Source: Streptomyces sp. B3I8 (lineage in GTDB: Bacteria; Actinomycetota; Actinomycetes; Streptomycetales; Streptomycetaceae). From it: a DNA stretch of 64,000 bases. The DNA is taken from positions 3,547,501 to 3,611,500 of the forward strand of contig NZ_JAUSYN010000002.1 of NCBI RefSeq assembly GCF_030816915.1. Reading direction: 5' to 3'. The position numbers were made by a program, and so were the translations under genes. Position 1 is the first letter of the stretch, and each line of letters starts with the position of its first letter. This document shows, in pieces, positions 37,862-48,334 of the stretch. The notes beneath the pieces are model-generated. The model was given only the letters and a program-made list of their open reading frames with translations, made no database searches and had not been told where the DNA came from.

Positions 37862-38682
37862 ACCACCCCGAGGCTGCGGCCTCGTCAAGCGGTCCGTCGT
37901 ACGGTTTTGGGGCGGCCGCCGCGCCGTACGGTGCCGAGGAGGCCGTGCGGCTCTGGCGCCGGGGTGCCGACGGCGCCGTGCTGCTCGACGGCTTCCACGC
38001 GCTCAAGCACGCGCTGCGTTTCGGCGCCCGCGTGCCCGTGGCGGTCGCCGTCGACCGGGCGGCGGCCCTCGCGCTCGCCGACGAACTGGCGCCGGACGTA
38101 CGGGAGACGCTGGCGGCGCTGCTGACCGAGGTGCCGGAGCCGGCCTACCGGGCGCTCGTCGCCCGGCCGCATCCCACGGGGGTGGCCGCTCTCGCGGACC
38201 GCCCGGCGCGCGAGGCGAATCTGCGGGCGCTGGCGCACGCCCCGCGGCGGGCGCCGGTCGTCGTGCTCGACGATCCGCGCAACCTCGGGAACGCCGGCGC
38301 CGTCATCCGGCTCGCGGCGGGGTTCGGGGCGACCGGGGTCGTCACGACCGGCACGTTGGACCCCTGGCATCCGGCGGTGGTGCGGGGCGGGGCGGGGCTG
38401 CACTTCGCGACGGCCGTGGAGCGGATGGACGTCGCGGAGCTGCCGGCGGGGCCGGTGTACGCGCTGGATCCCGAGGGGGAGGACATCCGTCGGGTGACGC
38501 TGCCGGACGACGCGTTGCTCGCGTTCGGCTCCGAGCGCAGCGGGCTCTCGGAGGTGCTGCGAGCGCGGGCGGACCGGTTGGTGGCGTTGCCGATGCGGGC
38601 GCAGGTGTCGAGTTACAACCTCGCGACCAGTGTGGGGATGGCGTTGTTCCACTGGAGTGCGGGGGGCGAAGGGGGCGAGTGA
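37858..38682 (+). CDS. TrmH/SpoU family RNA 2'-O-methyltransferase
   Basis: 274 residues from ATG 37858. The C-terminal SPOUT domain (~residues 130-270) shows the three motifs: VLDDPRNLGNAGAVIRLA, LAFGSERSGLSEVLRARA and LPMRAQVSSYNLATSVGMAL. The N-terminal ~120 residues form a substrate-binding region (VLLDGFHALKHALRFGARVP). It methylates a ribose in tRNA or rRNA using S-adenosylmethionine through a trefoil-knot fold; the target nucleotide is unknown. Its start overlaps the HTTM stop. Confidence 0.94.
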   Translation: MNHPEAAASSSGPSYGFGAAAAPYGAEEAVRLWRRGADGAVLLDGFHALKHALRFGARVPVAVAVDRAAALALADELAPDVRETLAALLTEVPEPAYRALVARPHPTGVAALADRPAREANLRALAHAPRRAPVVVLDDPRNLGNAGAVIRLAAGFGATGVVTTGTLDPWHPAVVRGGAGLHFATAVERMDVAELPAGPVYALDPEGEDIRRVTLPDDALLAFGSERSGLSEVLRARADRLVALPMRAQVSSYNLATSVGMALFHWSAGGEGGE

Positions 38683-38846
38683 GGTGGGGGCGGCGGGGGC
38701 TTTCGGTCGCCCCCGCCGCCCCTTCCCTTCCCGGCCTTCAGGGGCTGGGCCCCTTTGCCCCCCCGGGCGCCGTTCAGCTCGGGGGGTTCGGCGTTCGTCG
38801 GCGGGTGCGGGTTCGTCGTGGCTTGCCGCGCGGTTCCCCGCGCCTC

Positions 38847-40538
38847 TCAAGCGGGGCGCCGGACCTCCACCACCCGGAACCGGTTCGCGACGAACGCCGC
38901 GTCGCACAGGGCCGCGTTGGCCGCCGGGTTGCCGCCGGAGCCGTGGAAGTCGGAGAACGCGGCGGTCTGGTTGACGTAGACGCCGCCGGTCAGGTTGAGG
39001 GAGAGCTGGGCGCACTCCTCCAGACAGACCTCCTCGACGGCCTCCTCGACCTCCGGTGACGTGGTGTACGCGCCGACCGTCATCGCGCCCTTGTCGCGGA
39101 TCGTGCGCCGCAGCAGTTCGAGCGCGTCGGCCGTGGAGTCGACGGCGACGGCGAAGGAGACCGGGCCGAAGCACTCGCTGAGGTACGCGGCCTCGGCGTC
39201 CGGCTTGGCGCCGTCCAGCTTGACCAGCACCGGGGTGCGGACCACCGCGTCGGGGAAGTCGGGGTGGGCCACCTCGCGCGAGGCGAGGGCGACCTCGCCG
39301 AGGCCGGGGGCGGCCTCCAGCCGGGCCCTGACGTCGGGGTTGACGAGCGCGCCGAGCAGCGCGTTCGCCCGGGTGTCGTCGCCCAGCAGGCCCTCGACCG
39401 CCTTCGCCACGTCCGCGGCGACCTCGTCGTACGTCTTCGGCCCGGCGTCGGTGGTGATGCCCTCGCGGGGGATCAGCAGGTTCTGCGGGGTGGTGCACAT
39501 CTGGCCGCTGTACAGGGACAGCGAGAACGCCAGGTTGGCGAGCATGCCCCGGTAGTCGTCGGTGGAGTGCACGAGGACCGTGTTGACGCCGGCCTTCTCC
39601 GTGTAGACCTGCGCCTGGCGGGCGTGGGTCTCAAGCCAGTCGCCGAAGGACGTCGATCCGGTGTAGTCGATGATCCTGACCTCGGGGCGGGTGGCGAGCG
39701 TCTTCGCCAGGCCCTCGCCGGGGCGCTCGGCGGCCAGCGCGACCAGGTTGGGGTCGAAACCGGCCTCGGCGAGCGCCTCGCGGGCGGCCTGGACGGTCAG
39801 CGCCAGCGGCAGCACCGCGCGCGGGTGCGGCTTGACCAGCACCGCGTTGCCGGTGGCCAGGGAGGCGAACAGGCCCGGGTAGCCGTTCCAGGTGGGGAAG
39901 GTGTTGCAGCCGATGACCAGGGCGATGCCGCGCGGCACGGCCCGGAACGTCTTGGTGAGCACCAGCGGGTCCCGCTTGCCCTGGGGCTTGGTCCACTCCG
40001 CGCTGTCCGGGGTGCGGGTCTGCTCCGCGTAGGCGTACGCGACCGCCTCCAGGCCCCGGTCCTGGGCGTGCGGGCCGCCCGCCTGGAGCGCCATCAGATA
40101 CGCCTGCCCGGAGGTGTGCATGACCGCGTGCGCGAACGCGTGGGTGCGGTCGCTGATCCGCTTGAGGATCTCCAGGCAGACCACCGCGCGGACCTCCGGA
40201 CCCGCGTCCCGCCAGGCCCGCTGTCCCGCCCGCATGGCGGGCAGCAGCACGTCCACGTCCGGGTGCGGGTACGTCACGCCCAGCTCGATGCCGTAGGGGG
40301 AGACCTCGCCGCCGACCCAGTCGTCCGTGCCGGGCTGGCCGAGGTCGAGCCGGGTGCCGCGCAGGGCGTCGAAGGCGGCCCTGCCCGCCGCCGCGTCCAG
40401 GCTGCCGTTCTCCCCGTAGGCCTTGGGGTGCTCGGGGTGCGGGGACCAGTACGCGCGGGTGCGGATCGCTTCGAGCGCCTTGTCGAGCGTGGGACGGTGC
40501 TGTGTGATCAGCCGGTGCGCGACGGGTTCGGCGGCCAT
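38847..40538 (-). CDS. paaN: Phenylacetic acid degradation protein PaaN (aldehyde dehydrogenase family)
   Basis: 563 residues, read right to left. The ALDH fold is visible: FRAVPRGIALVIGCNTFPTW, GNAVLVKPHPRAVLPLAL, TGSTSFGDWLETHA and the catalytic-Cys segment SLYSGQMCTTPQNLL. The C-terminus has FSDFHGSGGNPAANAALCDA. PaaN-type proteins act on ring-cleavage semialdehydes in the phenylacetyl-CoA pathway. No paaABCDE oxygenase genes are in the window, so its partners lie elsewhere or its substrate differs. It is divergent from the 3-hydroxyacyl-CoA dehydrogenase gene across a region containing a palindromic operator. Confidence 0.88.
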   Translation of the reverse strand: MAAEPVAHRLITQHRPTLDKALEAIRTRAYWSPHPEHPKAYGENGSLDAAAGRAAFDALRGTRLDLGQPGTDDWVGGEVSPYGIELGVTYPHPDVDVLLPAMRAGQRAWRDAGPEVRAVVCLEILKRISDRTHAFAHAVMHTSGQAYLMALQAGGPHAQDRGLEAVAYAYAEQTRTPDSAEWTKPQGKRDPLVLTKTFRAVPRGIALVIGCNTFPTWNGYPGLFASLATGNAVLVKPHPRAVLPLALTVQAAREALAEAGFDPNLVALAAERPGEGLAKTLATRPEVRIIDYTGSTSFGDWLETHARQAQVYTEKAGVNTVLVHSTDDYRGMLANLAFSLSLYSGQMCTTPQNLLIPREGITTDAGPKTYDEVAADVAKAVEGLLGDDTRANALLGALVNPDVRARLEAAPGLGEVALASREVAHPDFPDAVVRTPVLVKLDGAKPDAEAAYLSECFGPVSFAVAVDSTADALELLRRTIRDKGAMTVGAYTTSPEVEEAVEEVCLEECAQLSLNLTGGVYVNQTAAFSDFHGSGGNPAANAALCDAAFVANRFRVVEVRRPA

Positions 40539-40589
40539 CGGGGAATCAACTCCTCACCTGGGCAGGAACGGGGGGACACGGCTAGAGTA

Positions 40590-40603
40590 ACCGAACGATC
40601 GGT
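40590..40603. promoter_or_regulatory. TetR-type operator between paaN and the hydroxyacyl-CoA dehydrogenase gene
   Basis: ACCGAACGATCGGT fits ACCG-N2-CG-N2-CGGT, which I remember as the core of the PaaR operator in Corynebacterium. It sits between two divergent catabolic genes that are adjacent to a TetR gene. A close relative occurs at 43474-43487. Confidence 0.6.
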
Positions 40604-40659
40604 CGGGACAAGGGGGTCCGCCGCATCTGTGGACAACCCCGTGCGGGAGGATCGCGCGC

Positions 40660-42183
40660 ATGACAGGACTCGACCTCAGCAGCCCCGTGGCCGTCGTCGG
40701 CACCGGCACCATGGGCCAGGGCATCGCCCAGGTGGCGCTGGTCGCGGGCCATGTCGTACGGCTGTACGACGCACTCCCGGGCCGGGCCGAGGAGGCGGCC
40801 GCCGCGCTCGCCGCCCGGCTGGACCGGCTCGTGGCGAAGGAACGGATGTCCGCCGCCGACCGGGACGCGGCCGTCGCCCGGCTGCGGCCCGCCGCCGGAC
40901 CGGCCGAACTCGCCGACTGCTCCCTCGTCGTCGAGGCGGTGGTGGAGCGTCTGGAGGCCAAGCAGGAGCTGTTCCGCGCCCTCGAGGACGTCGTCGACGA
41001 CGAGTGCCTGCTGGCCACCAACACCTCCTCCCTCTCCGTCACGGCCGTCGGCGGCGCCCTGCGCCACCCCGGCCGCCTCGTCGGGCTGCACTTCTTCAAC
41101 CCGGCCCCGCTGCTGCCCCTGGTCGAGGTCGTCTCCGGGTACGCCACCGACGTCACCTCGGCCACGCGGGCGTACGGGATCGCGCGCGCCTGGGGCAAGA
41201 CGCCGGTGGCCTGCGCCGACACCCCCGGCTTCATCGTCAACCGCATCGCGCGCCCCTTCTACGCCGAGGCGTTCGCCGTCCTGGAGTCCCAGGCGGCCGA
41301 CCCGGCCACGATCGACGCGGTGCTGCGCGAGTGCGGCGGCTTCCGGATGGGCGCGTTCGAACTGACCGACCTCATCGGCCAGGACGTCAACGAGTCGGTG
41401 ACGCACTCCGTGTGGCGGTCCTTCTTCCGGGACGTGCGCTTCACGCCGTCCCTCGCCCAGCGGCGGCTGGTGGAGTCCGGCAGGCTCGGCCGCAAGAGCG
41501 GTCACGGCTGGTACGACTACTCCGACGGGACCGGCGCCGCCGAACGCCCCGAACCGCACACCGCGGAGAAGGCGGAGCCGCCCGCGTACGTCGTGGTCGA
41601 GGGCGACCTGGGCCCCGCCGCCGAGTTGCTCACGCTGATCCGCGAGGCGGGCATCCCGGTGCGCGAGGAGGACGAGGACCAGGGCAGCCGGATCGTGCTG
41701 CCCGGCGGCGGCCAGCTCGCCCTGGCCGACGGGCAGACCTCCGTGGAGTTCCGGGACGTCGTCTACTTCGACCTCGCCCTGGACTACCGCAAGGCCGGCC
41801 GCATCGCCCTGTCCGCCTCCCAGGACACCGCCCGGGCCACGCTCGCCGGCGCCACCGGGCTCTTCCAGGCGCTCGGCAAGGACGTCAGCGTCATCGGGGA
41901 CGCCCCCGGCATGATCGTCGCCCGTACGGTGGCGCGGATCGTCGACCTCGCGCACGACGCCGTCGCCAAGGGCGTGGCCACCGAGGAGGACATCGACACC
42001 GCGATGCGCCTGGGCGTCAACTATCCGCTCGGGCCCTTCGAATGGAGCCGTCGGCTCGGCCGCAACTGGGCGTACGCCCTCCTCGACGACCTGCATCTGC
42101 GCGACCCCTCCGGTCGTTACGCGCCGTCCCTCGCGCTCTACCGCCACGCGTACGCCTCCGAGAAGCGGGAGGGCACCTCATGA
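40660..42183 (+). CDS. 3-hydroxyacyl-CoA dehydrogenase
   Basis: 507 residues. The Rossmann NAD site is VAVVGTGTMGQGIAQVALVA (residues ~8-27). NTSSLSVTAVGGALRHPGRL and GLHFFNPAPLLPLVEVV hold the catalytic region. The first C-terminal domain has TPGFIVNRIARPFYAEAF. A second similar domain ends in MRLGVNYPLGPFEWSRRLG, as in PaaH-type enzymes with duplicated C-terminal domains. It oxidises 3-hydroxyacyl-CoA in beta-oxidation or the phenylacetate pathway. Its stop overlaps the TetR start (ATGA), and it is divergent from paaN across the 40590 palindrome. Confidence 0.93.
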   Translation: MTGLDLSSPVAVVGTGTMGQGIAQVALVAGHVVRLYDALPGRAEEAAAALAARLDRLVAKERMSAADRDAAVARLRPAAGPAELADCSLVVEAVVERLEAKQELFRALEDVVDDECLLATNTSSLSVTAVGGALRHPGRLVGLHFFNPAPLLPLVEVVSGYATDVTSATRAYGIARAWGKTPVACADTPGFIVNRIARPFYAEAFAVLESQAADPATIDAVLRECGGFRMGAFELTDLIGQDVNESVTHSVWRSFFRDVRFTPSLAQRRLVESGRLGRKSGHGWYDYSDGTGAAERPEPHTAEKAEPPAYVVVEGDLGPAAELLTLIREAGIPVREEDEDQGSRIVLPGGGQLALADGQTSVEFRDVVYFDLALDYRKAGRIALSASQDTARATLAGATGLFQALGKDVSVIGDAPGMIVARTVARIVDLAHDAVAKGVATEEDIDTAMRLGVNYPLGPFEWSRRLGRNWAYALLDDLHLRDPSGRYAPSLALYRHAYASEKREGTS

Positions 42184-42773
42184 CCACGGCCCGGCGCGAC
42201 ACGTACACCCCGCAGAGCCTGCTCTCGGTGGCCGTGCGGGTCTTCAACGAGCGCGGCTACGACGGCACCTCCATGGAACACCTCTCCAAGGCGGCCGGTA
42301 TCTCCAAGTCGTCGATATACCACCACGTCAGCGGCAAGGAGGAGCTGCTGCGCCGGGCCGTGAGCCGGGCGCTGGACGGCCTCTTCGGGATCCTCGACGA
42401 GCCCCCCGCGTGCGAGGGGCGCGCGGTGGAGCGTCTGGAGTACGTGGTGCGGCGCACGGTGGTGGTGCTCACCACCGAACTGCCGTACGTGACACTGCTG
42501 CTGAGGGTGCGTGGCAACACCGGCACCGAGCGGTGGGCGCTGGAGCGCCGGCGCGAGTTCGACCACCGGGTGGCCGAGCTGCTCAGGGCGGCGGCGGCCG
42601 ACGGGGACGTGCGCGGGGACGTGGAGGTACGGCTGGCGACGCGGCTGCTCTTCGGGATGATCAACTCGATCGTCGAGTGGTACCGGCCGGACGGGCGCGG
42701 CAGCGGCGCCGCCGAGCGGGAGATCGTCGACGCGGTGGTCCGGATGGCGTTCGCGGGGCTGAGGCAGGGCTGA
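42180..42773 (+). CDS. TetR family transcriptional regulator
   Basis: 197 residues from ATG 42180, coupled to the dehydrogenase gene. The N-terminal TetR HTH (residues ~10-55) reads LSVAVRVFNERGYDGTSMEH followed by LSKAAGISKSSIYHHVSGKE. The C-terminal domain is typical of acyl-CoA-responsive TetR repressors (LLRVRGNTGTERWALERRRE, LLFGMINSIVEWYRPDGRG). It is a probable PaaR-like repressor of the adjacent catabolic genes. The palindromes at 40590 and 43474 are candidate binding sites, so it may also touch the bkd operon. This is inferred from site similarity and position. Confidence 0.92.
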   Translation: MTTARRDTYTPQSLLSVAVRVFNERGYDGTSMEHLSKAAGISKSSIYHHVSGKEELLRRAVSRALDGLFGILDEPPACEGRAVERLEYVVRRTVVVLTTELPYVTLLLRVRGNTGTERWALERRREFDHRVAELLRAAAADGDVRGDVEVRLATRLLFGMINSIVEWYRPDGRGSGAAEREIVDAVVRMAFAGLRQG

Positions 42774-42841
42774 GGCGGGGCCGGGACGGCAAGGGCTGAG
42801 GCGGCGGGCGGGCCGGTCCTCGTGTGCGGCGCGCACGGCCC

Positions 42842-43372
42842 TCAGCTCTGCGGTTCCAGGTCCTCCTCCTCGAACACCAGCAGGGTGCGCGTGCCGAGCA
42901 CCTCCGGGATCGCCTGCAGCCGGGTCAGCACCAGCTCGCGCAGCGCCCGGTTGTCGGAGGTGTGGACGAGGAGCAGGACGTCGAAGTCCCCGCCCACCAG
43001 GGCGATGTGCGAGGCGCCCGGCAGCAGCCGCAACTGCTCGCGGACCGTGCGCCAGGAGTTCTGCACGATCCGCAGCGTGATGTAGGCGGACGTCCCGTGC
43101 CCGGCGCGTTCGTGGTCGACGCGCGCCCCGAAGCCGCGGATCACGCCGTCGTCGAGGAGCCGGTTGATGCGCGCGTAGGCGTTGGCGCGCGAGACGTGCA
43201 CGCGTTCGGCCACCGACCGTATCGAGGCGCGGCCGTCGGCCTGGAGGATCTGCAGGATGTCGCGGTCCACCGCGTCCAGCGGACGGGCGGGCAGGTCGGG
43301 CCCGGCCGCCTCGGAGAGGGCCTGCGGATCGGCCCGGAGGCCGGCCCCGTCGGCCATTTGTTCAGATGACAT
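42842..43372 (-). CDS. bkdR: Lrp/AsnC family regulator of the bkd operon
   Basis: 176 residues from ATG 43372, preceded by GGGGGTG. The AsnC HTH lies at ~35-75: LDAVDRDILQILQADGRASI and RSVAERVHVSRANAYARINR. The RAM effector domain follows (AYITLRIVQNSWRTVREQL, FDVLLLVHTSDNRALREL). It lies divergently beside bkdA, the position of the known bkdR regulators that control branched-chain 2-oxoacid dehydrogenase genes. A branched-chain amino acid is the likely effector. It is convergent with the TetR gene, only 68 bp away. Confidence 0.92.
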   Translation of the reverse strand: MSSEQMADGAGLRADPQALSEAAGPDLPARPLDAVDRDILQILQADGRASIRSVAERVHVSRANAYARINRLLDDGVIRGFGARVDHERAGHGTSAYITLRIVQNSWRTVREQLRLLPGASHIALVGGDFDVLLLVHTSDNRALRELVLTRLQAIPEVLGTRTLLVFEEEDLEPQS

Positions 43373-43473
43373 GCACCCCCGCCTCTCCGCGATGGACGTC
43401 CTGCCCCCATCACAGGCTGTGCAGAACCGTTTGTCCACAGCCTGAAGGCCCCTGTAGCCAAAATGTGCCGACG

Positions 43474-43487
43474 ACCGAACAATCGGT
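43474..43487. promoter_or_regulatory. Second TetR-type palindrome, upstream of bkdA
   Basis: ACCGAACAATCGGT differs by one base from the 40590 site. It lies 61 bp before the bkdA start and within the bkdR-bkdA divergent region. Confidence 0.5.
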
Positions 43488-43547
43488 AGGTGAGGCGCGT
43501 CACAACCGTGGCGCGCCGCGTAGCCACTCCCACGAGGAGGTGCCGTC

Positions 43548-44680
43548 ATGACGGTCATGGAGCAGCGGGGGGCCTACCGGCCGACCCCGCCGCCCGCCTG
43601 GCAGCCCCGTACGGACCCGGCGCCGCTGCTGCCCGACGCGCGGCCGTACCGCGTCCTGGGCACCGAGGCGGCCGGGAGCGCCGATCCCGACCTGCTGCTC
43701 CGCCTGTACCGGCGGCTCGTCGCCGGCCGCCGTTTCAACGCGCAGGCGACGGCGCTCACCAAGCAGGGGCGGCTCGCCGTCTACCCCTCCAGCACCGGAC
43801 AGGAGGCGTGCGAGGTGGTGGCCGCGGCCGTTCTTCAGGACCGCGACTGGCTCTTCCCCAGCTATCGGGACACGCTCGCCGTCGTCTCCCGCGGCGTCGA
43901 CCCGGTGCAGGCGCTGACCCTGCTGCGCGGCGACTGGCACACCGGCTACGACCCCTACGAACACCGTGTCGCCCCGCTGAGCACGCCGCTGGCGACCCAG
44001 CTCCCGCACGCGGTCGGGCTCGCCCACGCCGCCCGCCTCAAGGGTGACGACGTGGTGGCGCTCGCCCTGGTCGGCGACGGCGGCACCAGCGAGGGCGACT
44101 TCCACGAGGCGATGAACTTCGCCGCCGTCTGGCAGGCGCCGGTGGTCTTCCTCGTGCAGAACAACGGCTTCGCGATCTCCGTGCCGCTCGCCAAGCAGAC
44201 CGCCGCCCCGTCCCTGGCCCACAAGGCCGTCGGGTACGGGATGCCGGGCCGCCTGGTCGACGGCAACGACGCGGCGGCCGTGCACGAGGTCCTCTCCGGC
44301 GCCGTGCGCCGTGCGCGCGAGGGCGGCGGGCCCACGCTGGTGGAGGCGGTCACCTACCGCGTCGACGCGCACACCAACGCCGACGACGCCGGGCGCTACC
44401 GCTCCGACGCGGAGGTCGAGACCTGGCGCGCGCACGACCCGATCGCGCTCCTGGAGGAGGAACTGACGCACCGCGGGCTGCTCGACGACGACACCAGGAC
44501 GGCCGCGCGGGACGCGGCCGAGACCATGGCGGCGGACCTGCGCGCCCGCATGAACGAGGACCCCGCCCTGCGCCCGGACGACCTGTTCGCCCACGTCCAC
44601 GCCGGGTCCACCGCCCAACTGCGAGAGCAGGCGGAGCAGCTGCGGGCGGAGCTGGCGGCCGAGGCGGAAGAGGCCGGCCG

Positions 44681-44684
<4 letters not shown>
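43548..44684 (+). CDS. bkdA: Branched-chain 2-oxoacid dehydrogenase E1 alpha
   Basis: 378 residues from ATG 43548, with GAGGAGGTG upstream. The thiamine diphosphate motif is ALVGDGGTSEGDFHEAMNFA (~residue 165) followed by VVFLVQNNGFAIS. The phospho-loop-like YRVDAHTNADDAGRYRSDAE is also present. It decarboxylates 2-oxoacids from valine, leucine and isoleucine and, in Streptomyces, provides starter units for branched fatty acids and some polyketides. It is the first gene of bkdABC. The next gene overlaps by ATGA. Confidence 0.95.
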
Positions 44685-45684
<1,000 letters not shown>

Positions 45685-45685
<1 letters not shown>

Positions 45686-47133
45686 TGGCGCAGGTGCTGG
45701 AGTTCCGGTTGCCGGATCTCGGCGAGGGGCTGACGGAGGCGGAGATCGTCCGCTGGCTGGTCGAGGTCGGCGACGTCGTCGCCGTGGACCAGCCCGTCGT
45801 CGAGGTCGAGACGGCCAAGGCGATGGTCGACGTGCCCTGCCCCTACGGCGGCGTGGTCACCGCCCGCTTCGGCGAGGAGGGCACGGAACTGCCGGTGGGC
45901 GCCCCGCTGATCACGGTCGCCGTCGGCGAGTCCGGGACCTCGGCGGGCAACGGGTCGGCCTCGGGCAACGTCCTGGTCGGCTACGGCACGAGCGAGGCAC
46001 CGTCCCGGCGCCGCCGGGTGCGCCCGGCCGCCGGGCCGACTGGGCGAGACGCGTCGGCTGCGTCGGATACGGCGAATGCACCGACCGAGCGGGCCGAGCG
46101 GGCCGAGCAGGCCGAGCGGACCGAGCGGGTCGGTGCCGGGGCCGGTCACGCCTCCGCATCCGGCGAGGAGGCTGGGTCCCCCGTCGCCCCCGTCGACTCC
46201 GTTTCCTCCGTCGTCCCCGCCGCTCCCGTCCGGGACGAGAGCGGCCCCGTCGCCGTCATCTCGCCGCTCGTGCGGCGGCTGGCCCGGGAGAACGGGGTGG
46301 ACCTGCGGAGGCTGTCGGGGTCCGGGCCCGACGGGCTGATCCTGCGGGTGGACGTCGAGGACGCGCTCCGCGCGGACGCCGCCCGCGGCCGCACTCCCGT
46401 ACCCGCACCCGTTCCCGCCCCCGTGCCGGACGAGGGCGTCGTGCACGGCACCCGGATCCCGCTGCGCGGTGTCCGCGGCGTCGTCGCGGACAAGCTGTCC
46501 CGGAGCCGCCGGGAGATCCCCGACGCCACCTGCTGGGTGGACGCCGACGCCACCGAACTGCTGCGCGCCCGTACGGCGATGAACGCCTCCGGGGGGCCGA
46601 AGATCTCCCTCCTCGCGCTGCTCGCGCGGATCTGCACGGCGGCGCTCGCCCGGTTCCCCGACCTCAATTCGACGGTGGACCTGGAGGCCAGGGAGGTCGT
46701 CCGGCTCGACGAGGTGCACCTCGGGTTCGCCGCGCAGACCGAACGCGGACTCGTCGTCCCCGTCGTCCGGGACGCGCACGCGCGCGACGCGGAGTCGCTC
46801 ACCGCCGAGTTCGCCCGGCTCACGGAGGCCGCGCGGGCCGGCACCCTGACCCCCGCGGACCTCACCGGCGGCACCTTCACGCTGAACAACTACGGCGTGT
46901 TCGGTGTCGACGGCTCCACGCCGATCATCAACCATCCCGAGGCCGCGATGCTCGGCGTCGGCCGCATCGTCCCCAAACCGTGGGTGCACGAAGGCGAACT
47001 GGCGGTCCGGCAGGTCGTCCAGCTCTCGTTCACCTTCGACCACCGGGTGTGCGACGGCGGCACGGCGGGCGGTTTCCTGCGGTACGTGGCGGACTGCGTG
47101 GAGCAGCCCGCGGTGCTTCTGCGCACCCTCTGA
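45685..47133 (+). CDS. bkdC: Dihydrolipoamide acyltransferase (E2) of the branched-chain 2-oxoacid dehydrogenase
   Basis: 482 residues from ATG 45685. One lipoyl domain (residues ~4-80) has Lys45 in VETAKAMVDVP. A long linker with a Glu/Arg repeat (TERAERAEQAERTERV) follows. The peripheral-subunit-binding domain is VRRLARENGVDLRRLSGSGP (~195-230). The acyltransferase domain ends with FDHRVCDGGTAGGF, holding the HxxxDG motif. It transfers the acyl group to CoA. The E3 gene is not nearby, as is usual. It is the last gene of this bkd operon. Confidence 0.94.
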
Positions 47134-47203
47134 GCGCGGACACGGGCGTACGAGCGAGTGCCCCCGCGACACCACCTGGGGTGCGGGAGCCCATACTCCT
47201 GGG

Positions 47204-48334
47204 GTGACCGCGTACCAGCAGCCCGCAGCGGACGCTGCCGGCGCCTTCGACGCCGTCGTGCTCGCCGGGGGCGCCGCCCGGCGGCTCGGCGGGGCCGACA
47301 AGCCGGGCGTCCGCGTCGGCGGTCGGGCGCTGCTCGACCGCGTACTGTCCGCCTGCGCCGACGCGGCCGTCACCGTGGTGGTGGCCGACCCCCGCCCGAC
47401 CGCCCGTCCGGTGCGCTGGGCGTGCGAGGAGCCGCCCGGCGGCGGCCCCGTCGCCGCGCTCGACGCGGGACTGCGGCACACCACGGCCCCGGTCGTCGTC
47501 GTCCTCTCCGCCGACCTGCCGTTCCTCGGCATGGCGACGGTACGGCGGCTGACGGCCGCCCTGGCCGCGAGCGGCGCCGAGGGCGCGCTGCTCAGCGATG
47601 CCGAGGGCCGCGACCAGCCACTGGTGGCCGCGTACCGTGCCGACGCCCTGCGCCGCGCACTCGACCGGCTCGCCACCGAGCACACCGAGCACACCGACCG
47701 CGGTGGCCACGGCGGACCGCACGGCGCCGGCGGTCACGGCGAGCCCCCCGGTGGTCGCGGCGGGCCGGGCGAACCCGGCGGTCACGGCGCTCTCGCCGGG
47801 CTGTCGCTGCGCCGGCTGACCGGTGCGCTACGCCTCACCCGCGCCGGCGACCCCGTCGCGTCCTTCGACTGCGACACCTGGGACGACATCGCCGCCGCCA
47901 GAGCACGGATCAGGGAGCATGGGCACGTGTTGGATGAATGGATCACCGCAGTCAAGGACGAACTGGGCATCGAACTCGACGTCGACACCGGCGTCCTGCT
48001 CGACCTCGCCCGTGACGCCGCGCACGGCGTGGCCCGGCCGGCGGCCCCGCTGACCACCTTCCTCGCGGGGTACGCGGCCGGACGCGCCGGTGGCGGCCCG
48101 GAGGCGGTCGCCGAGGCGGCCCGCAAGGCCGCGGCCCTCGCCCTGCGCTGGGTCGACGAGGACGCGGGCGCAGCCACCGGCGGCGTCCCCGCCGCCACCG
48201 GAACCGCGCCCGCCGCGGGTGACGCGGGCCCGACCGCCGCCGACACCGCCCCCACCGCCACCGGGGCCCCCGGGGCGGCCACGGGCGGCGGACCGGTCGG
48301 CGACCGCGACGGCACCGGGCCGGACGCCGGATGA
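47204..48334 (+). CDS. mobA: MobA-like nucleotidyltransferase fused to a DUF6457 domain
   Basis: 376 residues from GTG 47204. The N-terminal ~240 residues are a MobA-type molybdenum cofactor guanylyltransferase: VVLAGGAARRLGGADKPGV, PGGGPVAALDAGLRHT and VVVLSADLPFLG, with a Gly/His-rich insert at ~170-195. From ~250, HVLDEWITAVKDELGIELDV begins a DUF6457 domain, followed by an Ala/Thr-rich tail. The stop overlaps moeA by ATGA. Both genes belong to molybdopterin cofactor synthesis. CATACT (47192-47197) lies 6 bp before the GTG, suggesting a leaderless mRNA. Confidence 0.88.
   Translation: MTAYQQPAADAAGAFDAVVLAGGAARRLGGADKPGVRVGGRALLDRVLSACADAAVTVVVADPRPTARPVRWACEEPPGGGPVAALDAGLRHTTAPVVVVLSADLPFLGMATVRRLTAALAASGAEGALLSDAEGRDQPLVAAYRADALRRALDRLATEHTEHTDRGGHGGPHGAGGHGEPPGGRGGPGEPGGHGALAGLSLRRLTGALRLTRAGDPVASFDCDTWDDIAAARARIREHGHVLDEWITAVKDELGIELDVDTGVLLDLARDAAHGVARPAAPLTTFLAGYAAGRAGGGPEAVAEAARKAAALALRWVDEDAGAATGGVPAATGTAPAAGDAGPTAADTAPTATGAPGAATGGGPVGDRDGTGPDAG

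Noticed and set aside
36542..38682. A genuine DUF5819-TrmH fusion protein
   Set aside because: The middle 440 codons are the wrong frame of a well-conserved HTTM gene, and TrmH has its own coupled start, so a frameshift is the simpler reading.
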